This document shows, one piece after another, positions 26,808 to 39,775 of a DNA stretch of 64,000 bases. Under the pieces are notes generated by a model. It was not told the origin of the DNA and made no database searches. It was given only the letters and a program-made list of their open reading frames with translations. Position 1 is the stretch's first letter, and each line of letters starts with the position of its first letter. This stretch comes from Monodelphis domestica. Lineage: Eukaryota > Chordata > Mammalia > Didelphimorphia > Didelphidae. Where the stretch lies: contig NC_077235.1 in assembly GCF_027887165.1 (NCBI RefSeq), forward strand, positions 7,765,378 through 7,829,377. Direction: 5' to 3'. Both the position numbers and the translations under genes were made by a program.

Positions 26808-28772
26808 AAAACCATCTAATTTCACAATGAGAACGTACATCATTCTGCCAGAGGTTCTGTCCCATATATGAATAATAACACCTCGATGATATGCCCCACA
26901 AAGGGTTCTCTCATGTTCTATTAACAACATCCTGTTGCCATCCACCTGATCCAGTCCTTCAGCACTTCCAAGGGGTGGCATACTTTCTAAGGGCCTGTGC
27001 AGCTCTGGGAGACCGTGTTTAATGAGTCACAGAGTGACAACATCTCAGAGCTGGGAGGGACATTAATAGCCATTTAATATACAAAATTAACTCCTAAGAG
27101 AGTTCTTATCTTGTTCTCCTTATAGTAGCAGTCACCAAAGGCCACAACCAAAAATGCATCTCATGTCAGCCTAAGTCTCATTTATTCTCTCATACTTGTG
27201 ATAAGAAATGATGACAGATTCCAGGAGATCACTTAATTCTGGGAAATGCTGTTCAGTCACAGAATTAAAGAATCTCAGAGCTTTTAGGATCCTGTATGAG
27301 AGCTATGTGAGTTTTAAAGATTGTTCATTAGAAAAACGAATGGAATTCTCTTAATTTTGCATTTGATGCTCCTTTAAATTGCCCAAGAGACAAGAAAACC
27401 CAAAGAATTTCACAATAGGAATGTATAGGCCTCTGCTATAGGGTGAAATTCCATGAATAGTAATTTCCCCTTTGGTATCCCTCACAAGAGTTCCCCCCTG
27501 TTTTTCTTAGAAATATACTCGCCCTATTGTTTCTGACATGTTCTTAAACTATAGCAATTCCAATTGTGTACCAGAGAGTGGAACTTTTTCTAAGACCATT
27601 CAGCTCTGGGAAGCTGAGTTCAAAAGAATAATAGCACCCCAGTGTTGGGACATTCATTACTGGCTTTAAGAATCATACTAAAGTAATCTTACTCTATTTA
27701 CAGTAGGAGCCAGCAACATCCCAGACCAGGGATGCAATCCATTTCCATGTCATTCTCTCTCACCCCACAAACCACTGATGAAAGAAGGTAATGTATGTAC
27801 TATGGGCCCATTCAAATTTGGGACACACTGTTCCAAGTGTCACAGACGTAAAGCATTTCAGAGCTGCTGGGATCTTAGCAGCTAAAAAGAGGTCTGAATG
27901 CATGAAATAAATTGATTCTTAAAGACTATTACCAATATGTTGTCTTGGAGACCCTGCATGAATATGTCCATTTAGGGCCAAACATCTTGTCTTTAGGCAA
28001 TAGTCAATACTACTTTTTCACAACTCTGAGATTCATATATTTTTCAAAATGGTAAACATGAACGATAGCCTCATAATTTGTTCACGATGCTCCTTTAAAT
28101 TGCCTGACAGCCAAGAAAACCAATAAAATTTCTACATGGGAATGGATATTTTGGGTTATAATGTAGAACTCATACAAAAATTGCAGTCATATTTACAATA
28201 TGACCTACACATGTTCTGCCATTTTTCTTTGAGAAGGATGCCTGCCAAATTTCCACTGGCCCAATAACAGAATTTCTAAAAACATTGGCTACCAGATGGC
28301 TGAGTATTTTCTAAGAGTCTATTTATCTCTTGTAGGCCATGTATAAAAAGTGAGAAAAAAACATCGTGGATCTAGGGCAGACATCAATTGGTACTCAAAT
28401 ATGTACAAAAAATCTCAGTTGTATCTTTCTCTAATTATCTCATTTGTCCAGTGAGCAATCTATGCCCATCACAGTCTCAATGGTTTCCTCATAGACAGGA
28501 TAAAAGAAGCTGATGCAGATTCTAAGAGCTCAGTCAATTGTGGCTCACACCATTCAAAGGGTCATCAAATCAAAGCATCTCAGGGTTGGTAGAGTCCTCA
28601 GTAGTAAAAAAAAAATGATGACGAAACACATGAAACACAACTTTACCTTATGACTACAGTCAATATACTACACTGTGACCCTTGAGTAAATGTCCATTTA
28701 GGGGCAACTACCTACCTCCCCAAACAGCTAATTCTTGCTTTTGAGAGCTCTAAGACATTTGATGTTTTTCTT

Positions 28773-28903
28773 TTTTTCCTTCAATTTAAACATTATTTTA
28801 TTTGGTCATTTTCAAACAATATTCCTTGGAAACAAAGATCCTTTTCTTTTCCTCCCCCTCACACCACCCCTCCCCTAGCCAATGCACGATTCCACTGGGT
28901 AGC
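28773..28903 (-). mobile_element. Micro-L1 insertion (131 bp), minus strand
   Basis: Only the terminal part of an L1 3'UTR in antisense, ending at 'ccactgggta'. Flanked by a target-site duplication 'tgatgtttttctt' at 28760-28772 and 28904-28916. It explains why the neighbouring repeat spacing is ~145 bp too long. Confidence 0.9.
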
Positions 28904-31900
28904 TGATGTTTTTCTTGAGAGAAGCATAAATGAGATTCACTTAATTTCATAATCAAATGTTTCTTTAAATTGTCTCCAGAGGAAGAAAAAAAATTAATTT
29001 CACAATGGGAATATATAAACTCCTGTTATTTGTTGCAGTGCTTATATAAAGAGTGATCATCTTTATAACATGCCCCATAAGAGTTCTTCTATGTTCCACT
29101 TACAAATGCACCCATCCTATCGCTTCTGACTTTGTCCAGAGCTTTGGCAATTCCAAGTGCATTGGCTATCAAAGGGAAGGATATTTCCTAATTACCCATT
29201 TGGCTCTGGAATACCATGATCAATGAACATGACAGCAACTCAGCCAGGAGGGATATCAATGGCCATCAAATATATACAAGAGAAAATCCCACAAGAACTG
29301 CCATCTTCCTTTATTTCAGGTAGGAGTAACCAAGCTCCAAAAGAAAAGATTCAACTGCTGAAATCCATGGTCTCTTGTTCCTCAGTACACCTTCTGGAAG
29401 AAGATGATATATGTTCTAATGGCCCATTCGATTTGGGGGCGCATTATTTAAAGAGTTATAAAATGAGAACATTTGAGAATTGCTCAGGACCTCAGAGACT
29501 AAAGAGACGACCTAATACATGAAGTAAAATGATGCCTTAAGAACTTACTCTATACATCTTCGTGTGCCTTTGAGTGAACACGCCCATTTAGGGTCAAACA
29601 TGTTCTCAAGGCAGTCAGGTCTACTTTTCTACAGCTTCATGAGGGACAAAAGTTTTTCATAAGAAGCATGAATGGGATTTTTCTTAATTTTGTATCCTTT
29701 GTACCTTTAAGTTACCTAAAGGCAAAGAAAAGAATTTCTCTGAATTTCAAAATCAGAATGTATATCTTTCTATAGGAACCAACTCACATATGAACAGTAA
29801 TAGCCTCGATTGTATAATTCAGAAAAATTCCACTTTAGTGGACACTCACCTTATTGTTTCTGACCTGGTCCCAAGTTTCAAGAATTCCAGTTTTTTATTG
29901 GCTACCAGGTGATGTCATATTTTCTAAGGACTTATTCATTCAGGACTGAGAGGCCTTCTGCAAAGAAGCAAAGAGTTGGGAGGGATATCAATTGGCCCTT
30001 TAATAGATAAAAAAGATGTCTCTGAAGTAACTCTTGAGCTCAATTTATTATAGGACCAATCAAGCCTAAGAAGGCCACCCATGTCTATCACGATCTTCCT
30101 CATTCCTTCATAAATCTAATAGAAGAAGATAATGTACATTCTCAAACACATGCTATAGAGAGTTTCAGGATCAAAGCATCTCAGAGCTAGTGGAGATCTT
30201 GGTGGCTAAAATGACCACAGAACAGATGAGACAAAGTTCTCCTTAGGAATACATATGAAATGCTATCTTATAGCCACAGAAGGATCATAATTATTTAGGG
30301 ACAAACCCTTGCACCTTGAAACACCTGATTCCACTTTTCTACAGATCCATATTTAAAGATTTTTCATAAGAAAAATCTGAATGGTCTTCTCTCAGTTTTG
30401 TCTCTGCTGCTCCTTTAAATTGCCTATGGGTCTAGAAACAGTACAGACTTTTTACAATAGTAATGTATAATATTCTGCTGAATGGTTCAACTCAACTACA
30501 GTAATCACTTTGATAAAATGATCCATGAGATTTCTCTCCAAATATACTGAGAAGGGTGCCACATCTATTGGCTCTGTACAAATCTGGAGCTTCACCAATT
30601 CCAAGTGTATTGGTTAACGGATGGCAGAATATTTTCTAAGGGCGCAGGCAGCTGTGGGAGAATGTCAACAAGTCACAGAACGACAGCAACTCAGCTGTGA
30701 AGAACATCACTGGTCAATGAATATCTAAAAATGTAACTCATGTTGAGTACTCATCTTTCTTTACTTATAGTAGCTGCCACCAATCCTGCACCCTCCCCAA
30801 ATTAGCAGTGTAACCCATTCTCGCCTGTTCCTACAGATCACTGGTGGAAGATGACGATGTGTGTGCTAAGGGCCCATTTAGCTCTGAGAAAGAGCATTCA
30901 GAGAGACACAGAATCAAAGCATCTCAGAGCTAGAAGGAACCTTGGCAGCTAAAAAAGAACACAAAATGTCTAAAATATAACTTTTCCTTAGGAAGAAAGC
31001 AAATACGTTTTGGGGGAGAACTCAGAGGCATTTAGAAGCAAATAGCTGCTTTGCGAGGCAGTCAGTTGGACTTTTCCCAGCTGTCTGAGATTCAAAGGTT
31101 TTTTTTAATAATGCAAGAGGGAATGGGATTCTCTGTTTTCTACAAATTGTTTCTTTAAACTGTTTAGAGGGCAAGAAAAAGGAAATAATTTACAAATAGC
31201 CATGTATAGCCAAAAATATATATATACATAAAACTCTATAATAAGTCCCACAAGTGTTCTTCCACATTCTGTTTAGAAAGATGCCTACCAGATTGCCATT
31301 GATTTAATGTAGAACTTTAGCAAAAAAAAGTACACTAGTCTACCTAATGGTGGGATATTGTCCAAGGGCTGACAACTCTTGGAGGCTGTCTGCACTAAGC
31401 CTGAAAATACTACCACTCTAGAGTGAGACATGCAAAAGGATCTGTCTCAGAAGTACTCATCTTGCTCTATGTATGGTATGAATTGACATGCTTAGGGAAA
31501 AGGCAACCCATGGCCATCCTGGCACTTGTTCTCTCATATACCTGATGGCAGTTGACATGGATTACAGCAGCCAAATAACTCTTGGACACACTGGCCAAAG
31601 AATCAAAACATGATAGTTGGTAGGTATACTGCAGCAAAGGAAAAAAGCCAAATTCATAAAATCCACCTCTTTCTTAAGAACACAGTCAGTGTTGTCTAAC
31701 ACCTGCCTCTTGAGGTAGTCAAATCCACTTTTCCACAGTTCCATGACGCTCATGAGTTTTTCATGGAAGAAGTATAAATTGGATTCAATCAGTTTTGTGT
31801 CCATTGTTCCTTTAAATTGCCTAAGAGGAAAGAAAAAAATTAATATTGGGAATTAATAGCCTTCTTCCATAGGGTCCAATGCAGAAATGACAAATCATCA

Positions 31901-32424
31901 CCTCTATACCATTTCCCACAAGAGTCCTCCCACATTCCATTGAGGATGTTCACCTTATTTCCACTGACACAATCTTGAGATCCAGCAATTCCAAGTATGC
32001 TGGCTACCAGAGGACGGAATGCTGTCTAAGGTCCCATTTGGCTGTAGGAGACCATGTTCCATCAGTTCGAATGACAGCATCTCAGATCGGGGAGGCACAT
32101 CCATGGCCATCGAATGTATGCAAAGTAACTCCTACATGAGTACTTGCCTTGCTCTATTTACAACAGGCGTTACCAATTCTGATATCCAACAGCGCAATCA
32201 ATGCCTGCCTATTTCATTCTTTCACACATATAGCTAAAGAAGAAGATGTATGTGCTGAGAATCTATTCCTCTGGGACTCTGGGACACATTGTTCAAACAA
32301 TCAGAGAGTCAAAGCATATAACATATTTTGAGAAAAAGAAAATAACCTTGTCTTGTAGCCCTTCTGCAAACATACCAATTAGAGACAAACATTTCTGCAT
32401 CCTGAAACAGTTGATTCTACCTTT

Positions 32425-32485
32425 CAATTCAATTCAATTCAATTCAACAAACATTAATTAAACTCCTACTTGTGCCAGGTGCCCA
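32425..32485. repeat. (TTCAA)n microsatellite with short L2-type tail
   Basis: Four to five 'attca/ttcaa' repeats run straight into 'aacaaacattaattaaact' and 'cttgtgccaggtgccc', which is the antisense form of the L2 3' terminus. The microsatellite therefore sits at the L2 3' end, as is usual for L2-type tails. Confidence 0.7.
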
Positions 32486-32919
32486 ACTCATTGTGGTTCA
32501 AAGACTGTTCAGAGGAGTCACGAGTGGGATTCTCTCACTTTTGTGCCTACTCTTCTTTTAAATTGCCTAAGGGGAAGGAAAAGACAGAAAATATCACAAA
32601 GAAAAAGTGTAACATCTGCTAACTCTAACGGGTCCATATAGAAACAATAATCACCTTTATAATATGCCTCATGAGAGCTCTCCATCCCTCCCTCCACTGA
32701 TGATTCCCATCCTATCTCCCCTTACATGGTACCAAGCTTCAGCAATTCCACAGCTATGGATTATGACACAGTAGAATTTTCTGTGCGCCCATTTAGATCT
32801 TGAATGCTGTCTTTAATGAGTCAAAGTTTGAGGGTCTCAGAGCAGAGAGAGACATGCAAGACCCTCAATAATGGGCAAAATGAACTCATAACAAAAATTC
32901 AGTTTGCTCTCCTTATGGT

Positions 32920-33240
32920 TAGTCAGTCAATAAACATTTCTTAAGCATCCACTGTGTGCCAGGTATTGTGCTAATTACTGTGCATATAGAGAAAGACAAA
33001 AATAGCCTCTGGTGAGAAAATGTATAAACAACTAGGCACAAGTAAAATATATGCAGATAGAAGGAAGGCACTAGGGGACTCAGAACAGGTGAGCCAAAGA
33101 AGGTGGAATTTTATTTGAGACTTGGAGGAAAGCATAGAAGTCAGAAGGGAGAAATGAGGAAGAAGAACACTGAAGGCATGGGGAAAGCCAAAGAAAATGC
33201 CCAGACTCTGGAAATGGAGTGCTCCGTATACATGTAAGGA
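32920..33240 (-). mobile_element. L2 LINE 3' fragment, antisense
   Basis: It opens with 'aataaacatttcttaagc' and 'ctgtgtgccaggtattgtgc', the antisense L2 3' end. It continues with 'gtggaattttatttgagact' and 'gaaggcatggggaaagcc', which parallel the longer L2 copy at 45110-46480. It separates the type A and type B cores at 32784 and 33262. Confidence 0.75.
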
Positions 33241-33432
33241 AAAGAGAAGATGGATATCCTAAGGACTAATCCAACTCTGGAATATATTGTTCAAGGATAA
33301 ACAGAATCAAAGCATCTTGGAATTCTTAGGGATTTCAGCAGCTAAAAAGACTACTGAATACATAGAGCACAACGTTGCCTAAAGAACATAGTCAGTATAT
33401 TGTTTTGTAGTCTTTAAGAGAATATTTTCATT

Positions 33433-36400
33433 TTTTAAATTTTTTTTAATTTGGTCAATTTCAAACATTATTCCCTGGTTACAAAAATCATTTTCTATTC
33501 CTCCCTCCCCTCCCCCCATCCCTCCCATAGTCAACTTACAGTTCCACTGGGTATTACATGTGTCTTTGACCAGAATCCATTTCCATATTGTTGGTGGTTG
33601 CACTAGGATGTTCATTCAGAGTCTACATCCCCAATCATATCCCCTCGACCCATGTAACCAAGCAATTGTTTTTTCTTTAGTGTTTTTACTCTCACAGTTT
33701 TCCCTCTGAATGTAGATAGTGTTATTTCTCATAGATCCCTACAAGTTGTTCAGGATCACTGAATTGCCACTAATGGAGAAGTCCATTACATTCAATTGTG
33801 CCACAGTGTGTCAGTCTCTGTGTACAATGTTCTCCTGGCTCTTATCCTTTCGCTATGCATCACTTCCTGGAGGTTGTTCCAGTTTCCATGGAATTCCTCC
33901 ACTTTATTATTCCTTTGAGCACAATAGTATTCCATCACCAACATATACCAAAATTTGTTCAGCCATTCCCCAATTGAAGGGCATCCCCTCATTTCCCAAT
34001 TCTTTCCTACCACAAAGAGCGCAGCTATGAATATTCTTGTACAAGTCTTTTTCCTTATTATCTCTTTGGGGTACAAACCCAGCAATGCTATGGCTGGATC
34101 AAAAGGTAAACAGTCTTTTAGCGCCTTTTGGGCATAGTTCCAAATTGCCCTCCAGAATGGTTGGATCCATTCACAACTCCACCAGCAATGCATTAGTGTC
34201 CCCACTTTGCCACATCCCCTCCAGCATTCATTACTTTCCTCTGCTGTCATGGTAGCCAATCTGCTAGGTGTTACATGGTCCCTCAGAGTTGTTTTGATTT
34301 GCATCTCTCTGATTATAAGAAATTTGGAGCACTTTTTCATGTGCTTATTAATGGTTTTGATTTCTTTGACTGAAAATTGCCTATCCACATCCCTTGCCCA
34401 TTTATCAATTGGAGAATGGCTTGATTTTTTTGTACAATTGATTTAGCTCTTCGTAAATTTGAGTAATTAGACCTTTGTCAGAGGTTTTCGTTGTGAAGAT
34501 TGTTTCCCAGTTTATTTCCCTTCTGATTTTGGTTACATTGGTTTTGTTTGTACAAAACACTTTTTAATTTGATGTAGTCAAAATTATTTATTTTATATTT
34601 TGTGACTCTTTCTAAGTCTTGCTTGGTTTTAAAATTATTTCCTTCCCAAAGGTTTGAAATGTATACTATTCTGTGTTCACATAATTTACTTATAGTTTCC
34701 TTCTTTATATTCAGGTCATTCATGCATTCTGAGTTTATCTTGGTGTAGGGTGTGAGCTGTTGATCCAAGTCTAATCACTCCCATTCTGTCTTCCAATTTT
34801 CCCAGCAGTTTTTATCAAATAGTAGATTTTTGTCCCAGAAGCTGGGATCTTTTGGCTTGTCATACACTGTCTTGGGGTCACTTACCCCAAGTCTATTCCA
34901 CTGATCCTCCTTTCTGTCTCTTAGCCAGTACCAAATTGTTTTGATGACCACTGCTTTAGTGTATAGTTTGAGATCTGGTACTGCAAGGCCACCATCCTTT
35001 GTATTTTTTTTCATTATTTCCCTGGGTATCCTTGATCTTTTGTTCTTCCAAATGAACTTTGTTATGGTTCTTTCTCATTAATTAAAATTTTTTTGGAAGT
35101 TCGATGGGTATGGCACTAAATAAATAGATAAATTTGGGTAGGATGGTCATTTTTATTATGTTAGCTTGTCCTACCCAGGAGCAGTTAATGTTTTTCCAAT
35201 TGCTCAGATCTAGTTTTAGTTGTGTGGAAAGTGTTTTGTAGTTGTGTTCATATAGTTCCTGTGTTTGACTTGGCAGAGATCGATTCCTAAGTGTTTTATA
35301 TTGTATAGGGTAATTTTAAATGGAATTTCTCTTTCTAACTATTGATGAGTTGTGTTGGAAATTTAATGAAATGATGATTCATGTGGGTTTATTTTGTATC
35401 CTGCAAGTTTGCTAAAGTTATTGATTAATCCAGCCATACCATTGCTGGGTTTGTACCCCAAAGAGATAATGGAGAAAAAGACTTGTACAAGAATATTCAT
35501 AGCTGTGCTCTTTGTGGTGGCCAAAAATCGGAAAATGAGGGGATGCCCTTCAATTGGGGAATGATTAAGCAAATTGTGGTATATGTTGGTGATGGAATAC
35601 TATTGTGCTCAAAGGAATAACAAAGTGGAGGAGTTCCATGGAGACTGGAACAACCTCCAGGAAGTGATGCAGAGTGAGAGGAGTAGAACCAGGAGATCAT
35701 TGTACACAGAGACCGATACACTGTGGTATACAATTGAATGTAATGGACCTCTCCATTAGTGGCAATGCAGTGACCCTGAACAACTTGGAGGAAGCTACAA
35801 GAAAAACCACTATCCACATCCAGAGGAAACACTGCAGGAGTAAAAACACTGAAGAAAAAGAAGTGCTTGGATACATGGATTGAAGGGATATGATTGGGGA
35901 TGTAGACTCTAAATGAACATCCTAGTCTAAACAACAACATGGAAATAGGTTCTGATCAAGGACACAGGTAATACCCAATGAAATTGCGTGTTGGCTGCGG
36001 GAAGAGTGGGTGTAGGGGAGGGAGGGAAATAATGTGATTATTGTAACCAAGGAATAATGTTCTAAATTGACTAAATAAACTTATTCAAATGGAAAAAAAA
36101 ATAAAATAAAACTTAAAAAAAATAAAGTTGTTGATTATTTCCATTAGCTTTTTACGTGATTCTCTAGGATTATTTAAGTAGACCATCATATCATCTGCAA
36201 TGGGTGATAGCTTGGTCTCTTCATTGCCAATTTTAATACCTTCAATTTCTTTCTCTTCTCTAATTGCTACTGCTAATGTTTCTAGTACAATATTAAATAA
36301 TAGAGGTGATAATGGGCATCCTTGTTTCACTCCTGATCTTATTGGGAATGTTTCTAGTTTATCCCGATTGTAGATGATGTTGGCTGATGGTTTTAGATAG

Positions 36401-38039
36401 ATAACTGTTTATTATTTTTAGGAAAGGTCCTTCTATTCCTATACTTTCTAGTGTTTTTAATAGAAATGAGTGTTGTATTTTGTCAAAGGCTTTTTCTGCA
36501 TATATTGAAATAATCATGTGATTTTTGTTGGTTTGCTTGTTGATATGGTCAATTATGTGGATGGTTTTCCTAATATTGAACCATCTCTGCATTCCTGGTA
36601 TAAATCCCACCTGATCAAAGTGAATAACCCTCATGATGACTTGCTGGAGTCTTTTTGCTAGTATCCTATTTAAGATTTTTGCATATATGTCCATTAAGGA
36701 GACTGGTCTTTAGTTTTCTTTCTCTGTTTTTGATCTGCCTGGCTTTGGAATCAGTACCATATTTGTGTCATGAAATGAATTTGGTAGAATTCCTTCTTTG
36801 CTTACTATGTCAAATAGTTTGTATAGTATTGGGATTAGCTGTTCTTTGAATGTTTGATAGAATTCACTTGTGAATCCATCAGGCCCTGGGGATTTTTTCT
36901 TTGGGAGTTCTTTGATGGCCTGCTGGATTTCTTTTTGTGATATGGGATTATTTAAGAATTCTATTTCTTCTTCTGTTAATCTAGGCAATTTATATTTTTG
37001 TAAATATTAATCCATATCACCTAGATTGGCATGTTTATTGCCATATAATTGGGAAAAATATTTTTAATGAGTGCTTTAATTTCCTTTTCATTGGAAGTGA
37101 GTTCTCCCTTTTCATCTATGATACTGTTAATTTGATTTTCATCTTTCCGTTTTTTTTTTATTAGATTGACCAGTACTTTGCCTATTTTGTTTGTTTTTTC
37201 AAAATACCAGCTTCTAGTCTTATTTATTAGTTCAGTAGTTCTATCACTTTTGATTTTATTAATTTCTCCCTTAATTTTTAGGATCTTTAATTTGGTTTTT
37301 TTCTGGGGATTTTTAATTTGTTCGCTTTCAAGATTTTGGATTTGCATGTCCAAATCATTGACCTCTGTCCTTCCTAATTTGTTAATATATGAACTCAAGG
37401 ATACAAATTTTCCCCTGAGTATTGCTTTGGCTGCCTCCCATAGGGTTTGAAAGGATATCTCATCATTGTCATTTTCTTCAGTGAAATTATTGTTTCTATG
37501 ATTTGTTCTCTAACCGATTTTGAAGAATCATATTGTTTAATTTCCAATTAATTTTTGATTTGACTCTCCATGTACCCTTTTGAATCATTTTTATTGCCTT
37601 TTGATCTGAAAAGGTTACATTTATTATTTCTGCTTTTCTGCATTTGTATGCTATGTTTTTATGACCTAGTATATGGTCAATCTTTGTGAATGTACCATGT
37701 GCTGCTGAAAAGAAGGTGTATTCCTTTTTGTCCCTATTTATTTTTCTCCATATATCTATTAACTCTAATTTTCCTAAGATTTCATTCATGTCTCTTACCT
37801 CTTATATTTTTTTTGGTTTGATTAATCTAAATTTGATAGTGGTAGGTTCAGGTGTCCCACTAGTATAGTTTTACTATCTATTTCCTCCTTCAATTTTACT
37901 AGTTTTTCCATTAGAAATTGGGTGCTATACCATTTGGTGCATACATGTTGATTAGTGATATTTCCTCATTGTCTATACTCCCTTTTATCAGGATGTATTT
38001 ACCTTCCCTATCCCTTTTAATCAGGTTTATTTTTACTTT
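33433..38039 (-). mobile_element. L1 LINE, 5'-truncated in ORF2 endonuclease, minus strand
   Basis: Read on the minus strand it runs from ORF2 endonuclease ([14 protein letters not shown]-like near 37990, then TFTKIDHILGHKNIAYKC near 37680) through RT ([15 protein letters not shown] near 36890; GCPLSPLLF near 36310; ADDMM near 36180, with FADD changed to IADD). The C-terminus follows ([18 protein letters not shown] near 34200), then 3'UTR and tail near 33435. About 3.9 kb of L1 remains once the nested insert is removed. Flanking duplications 'agaatattttcatt' (33419-33432) and 'agagtattttcatt' (38040-38053) mark the insertion into the decayed repeat. Several frame breaks make it inactive. Confidence 0.94.
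35428..36123 (+). mobile_element. Nested 5'-truncated L1 inside the minus-strand L1
   Basis: A plus-strand L1 3' end begins in ORF2 at 'atccagccataccattgctg' and ends in an A-rich tail with aataaa-like words near 36100. It interrupts the opposite-strand L1 exactly between two copies of 'aaagttattgatta' / 'aaagttgttgatta' (35414-35427 and 36124-36137). It is younger than its host element. Confidence 0.94.
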
Positions 38040-38640
38040 AGAGTATTTTCATTTAGAGGCAAACACTTCACTCCTGAGGTAGCCAATTCTACTTTTCAGA
38101 TGTATTTAATAAGAGAGGGTATTTTATTTTTCAAGGGCTCATTCAGTACTGGGAAACCTTCTATGATGAGTCAAAGAATAACATCTCAGATTGGGGAGGG
38201 TTAGCAACTTGTCTTCTGATATATTCTAACATAACTGTGCAAAACTACTCATCTTGTCAAACTTATGGTAGGAGTCATCATGCTCCCAAGTGAATAATAT
38301 AAACTATGCTGACCACAGTCTCATTTATTCACTCATATGCCATAAGATCATGCATGTACAGAGGGCCCACTCAACTCCAGGATACTTTGTTCACAGAGTC
38401 AAAACATTTCAAGCCTGATAAGGTCCTCAGTAGCTGAAAAGGTGACATTATACATAAAATAAAACATTTCTTTAAAATCACAGCTTTTAAGGTTTTTTAT
38501 GGCCATGAACCTGTCCATTTAGGCTTGGACATCTCCCTCCTGAGCCATCCAGGTCATTTTTTCCATAGTTGCATTGGGTTTGAAACTTTTCGATATTTAT
38601 TTTCAATTTTATTCCCATTGCTCCTTTATATGGCCTGCTA

Positions 38641-38876
38641 GTTTGTTGTTCATTTGTTTCAGTCATGTCTGACTCTTTGTGAACCCATTTGGAGTTTTCT
38701 TGGCAAAGATACTGGAGTAGTTTTCCATTTCCTTCTCCAACTCATTTTATAGAGGAGAAACTGAGGCAAACAGGGTTACGTGACTTGCCCAGGATCACAG
38801 TTAGTAAGAGACTAAGAAAAAATTGGACCTCAGGAGAATGGGTCTGGCACTCTAACCACTGTGCAACCTAGCTGCC
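38641..38876 (-). mobile_element. MAR1-like tRNA/CORE-type SINE, minus strand
   Basis: The plus strand reads 'cagtcatgtctgactctttg', 'ttttcttggcaaagatactg', 'tgaggcaaacagggttacgt', 'acttgcccaggatcac' and ends 'caacctagctgcc'. That is the antisense of a marsupial SINE whose sense strand starts 'ggcagctagg' with tRNA-like promoter sequence. A decayed flanking duplication is visible: 'ctttatatggcctgcta' (38624-38640) and 'ctttatgttatctaa' (38876-38890). Confidence 0.88.
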
Positions 38877-39380
38877 TTTATGTTATCTAAGGGGAAATAA
38901 AAATCAAAAGTTTTCACTAGGTTTCATAAATTGATGCTCTCTAAATGGTTCAAGATCTAATACATTTCTATTGTATTTATTCTAAGATGCTGCAGTATTT
39001 TCTAAGTACCAACTCAGCTCTGGGAGGACATCTGCAATAAGCCCAAGAATAACAGCCTCTCTCAGCTAGGAGGAACATAATATTTGAAGACATGCAAAAG
39101 TAACTCCTACATCAGTAGTTCCCCGTCTCTCATTTTTCTGTACTTACAGTAGGTGGGAACCACAACAACTCACCACAAGCTTACCTGTGGGCACATACAA
39201 TAGAAGGAAGAAGTTGATTTGTGTTCTAAAGGCCTGTGTAACTCTGGGATGCTTTGATCAAAGAAAGAGGGAATCAAAGCAATCCAGAGCTAATACAGAC
39301 TTCAGCAGCAAAAAAAAAAATAAATAAAAGGCAATGCTATATAGGAAATAAAATGTTTCTTTAAGACTTGTACCCTATCC

Positions 39381-39622
39381 TGGGTGTGATGCGATGGCTC
39401 ATACCTGAAATCTGTCACCAAGGGAGGCCGAGGCTGGAAAATTGCTTGAGTCCAGTAATTCTCAGTCATAGAAGGGGCAATGACAAATGGTGTCTACATT
39501 CATCGTGGCTCTGAAATCATGGCATTCTGAGAATAGGGGACTCCAAGGTTTCCCAAGGAAGAGCCAATCAGTCCAGGCTGGAAAGTATCCAGGTCAGGGT
39601 GATGACTCTATCAGGGAAAAAA
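39381..39622 (+). pseudogene. 7SL (SRP) RNA retropseudogene, 3'-truncated
   Basis: It aligns colinearly with mammalian 7SL RNA. The 5' Alu-domain part is present ('gggaggccgaggctgg', 'attgcttgagtccag'). The S-domain part follows ('ggtgtctacattcatcgtgg' region, 'aggggactccaaggtttccc', 'ccaggctggaaagtatccag', 'gtcag'). About the first 245 of ~300 nt are represented, with an A-run straight after (39617-39623). Because S-domain sequence is present this is not an Alu-type SINE. Many substitutions indicate an old, untranscribed copy. 'ttcctttagagatt' after the insert resembles 'ttctttaagactt' before it, a possible decayed target duplication. Confidence 0.85.
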
Positions 39623-39775
39623 AGCTTCCTTTAGAGATTTTGCCTGTAAAAATTGCCTTTGGGGCAAATACCTACCTTTTGGGATAGCCAGTTCCACTTT
39701 TTTTCATAGCTCCATTAGGTTAAAAGCTTTTCCATAGAAGTAGTACAAATAGGCATCTCTTCATTTTATACCAAT

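Larger units (their letters stand above)
25505..33418. repeat. Decayed ~720-bp tandem repeat region, distal arm
   Basis: A core resembling 'aagggcccattcagctctgg' recurs in two types. Type A copies ('...gggacatcaatggccat') lie near 25793, 26989, 27590, 28312, 29199, 29936, 30639, 31362, 32029 and 32784. Type B copies ('...cttagcagctaaaaagat') lie near 25553, 26028, 27224, 27804, 28527, 29417, 30138, 30867, 31563, 32257 and 33262. A-to-B is ~200-235 bp and B-to-A ~480-500 bp once later insertions are removed. Between cores the copies repeat words such as 'gaggcagccaattccac', 'ctcctttaaattgcct' and 'cacaagagttctcc'. The copies are very diverged, and no conserved reading frame spans them. Confidence 0.85.
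38054..39775. repeat. Decayed ~720-bp tandem repeat region, continued
   Basis: The repeat resumes after the L1 with 'tgaggtagccaattctact'. Type A cores lie near 38147 and 39005 and type B cores near 38360 and 39227, again ~213-222 bp apart. A SINE and a 7SL retrocopy are inserted in it. Nothing else is recognisable here. Confidence 0.8.

Noticed and set aside
29223-29522. 99-codon plus-strand frame
   Set aside because: It lies wholly in the decayed tandem repeat, and the equivalent positions in neighbouring units are not open.
39381-39622. Alu-like SINE interpretation of the 7SL-related sequence
   Set aside because: S-domain sequence is present without the central deletion typical of Alu/B1, so a 7SL retropseudogene fits better.
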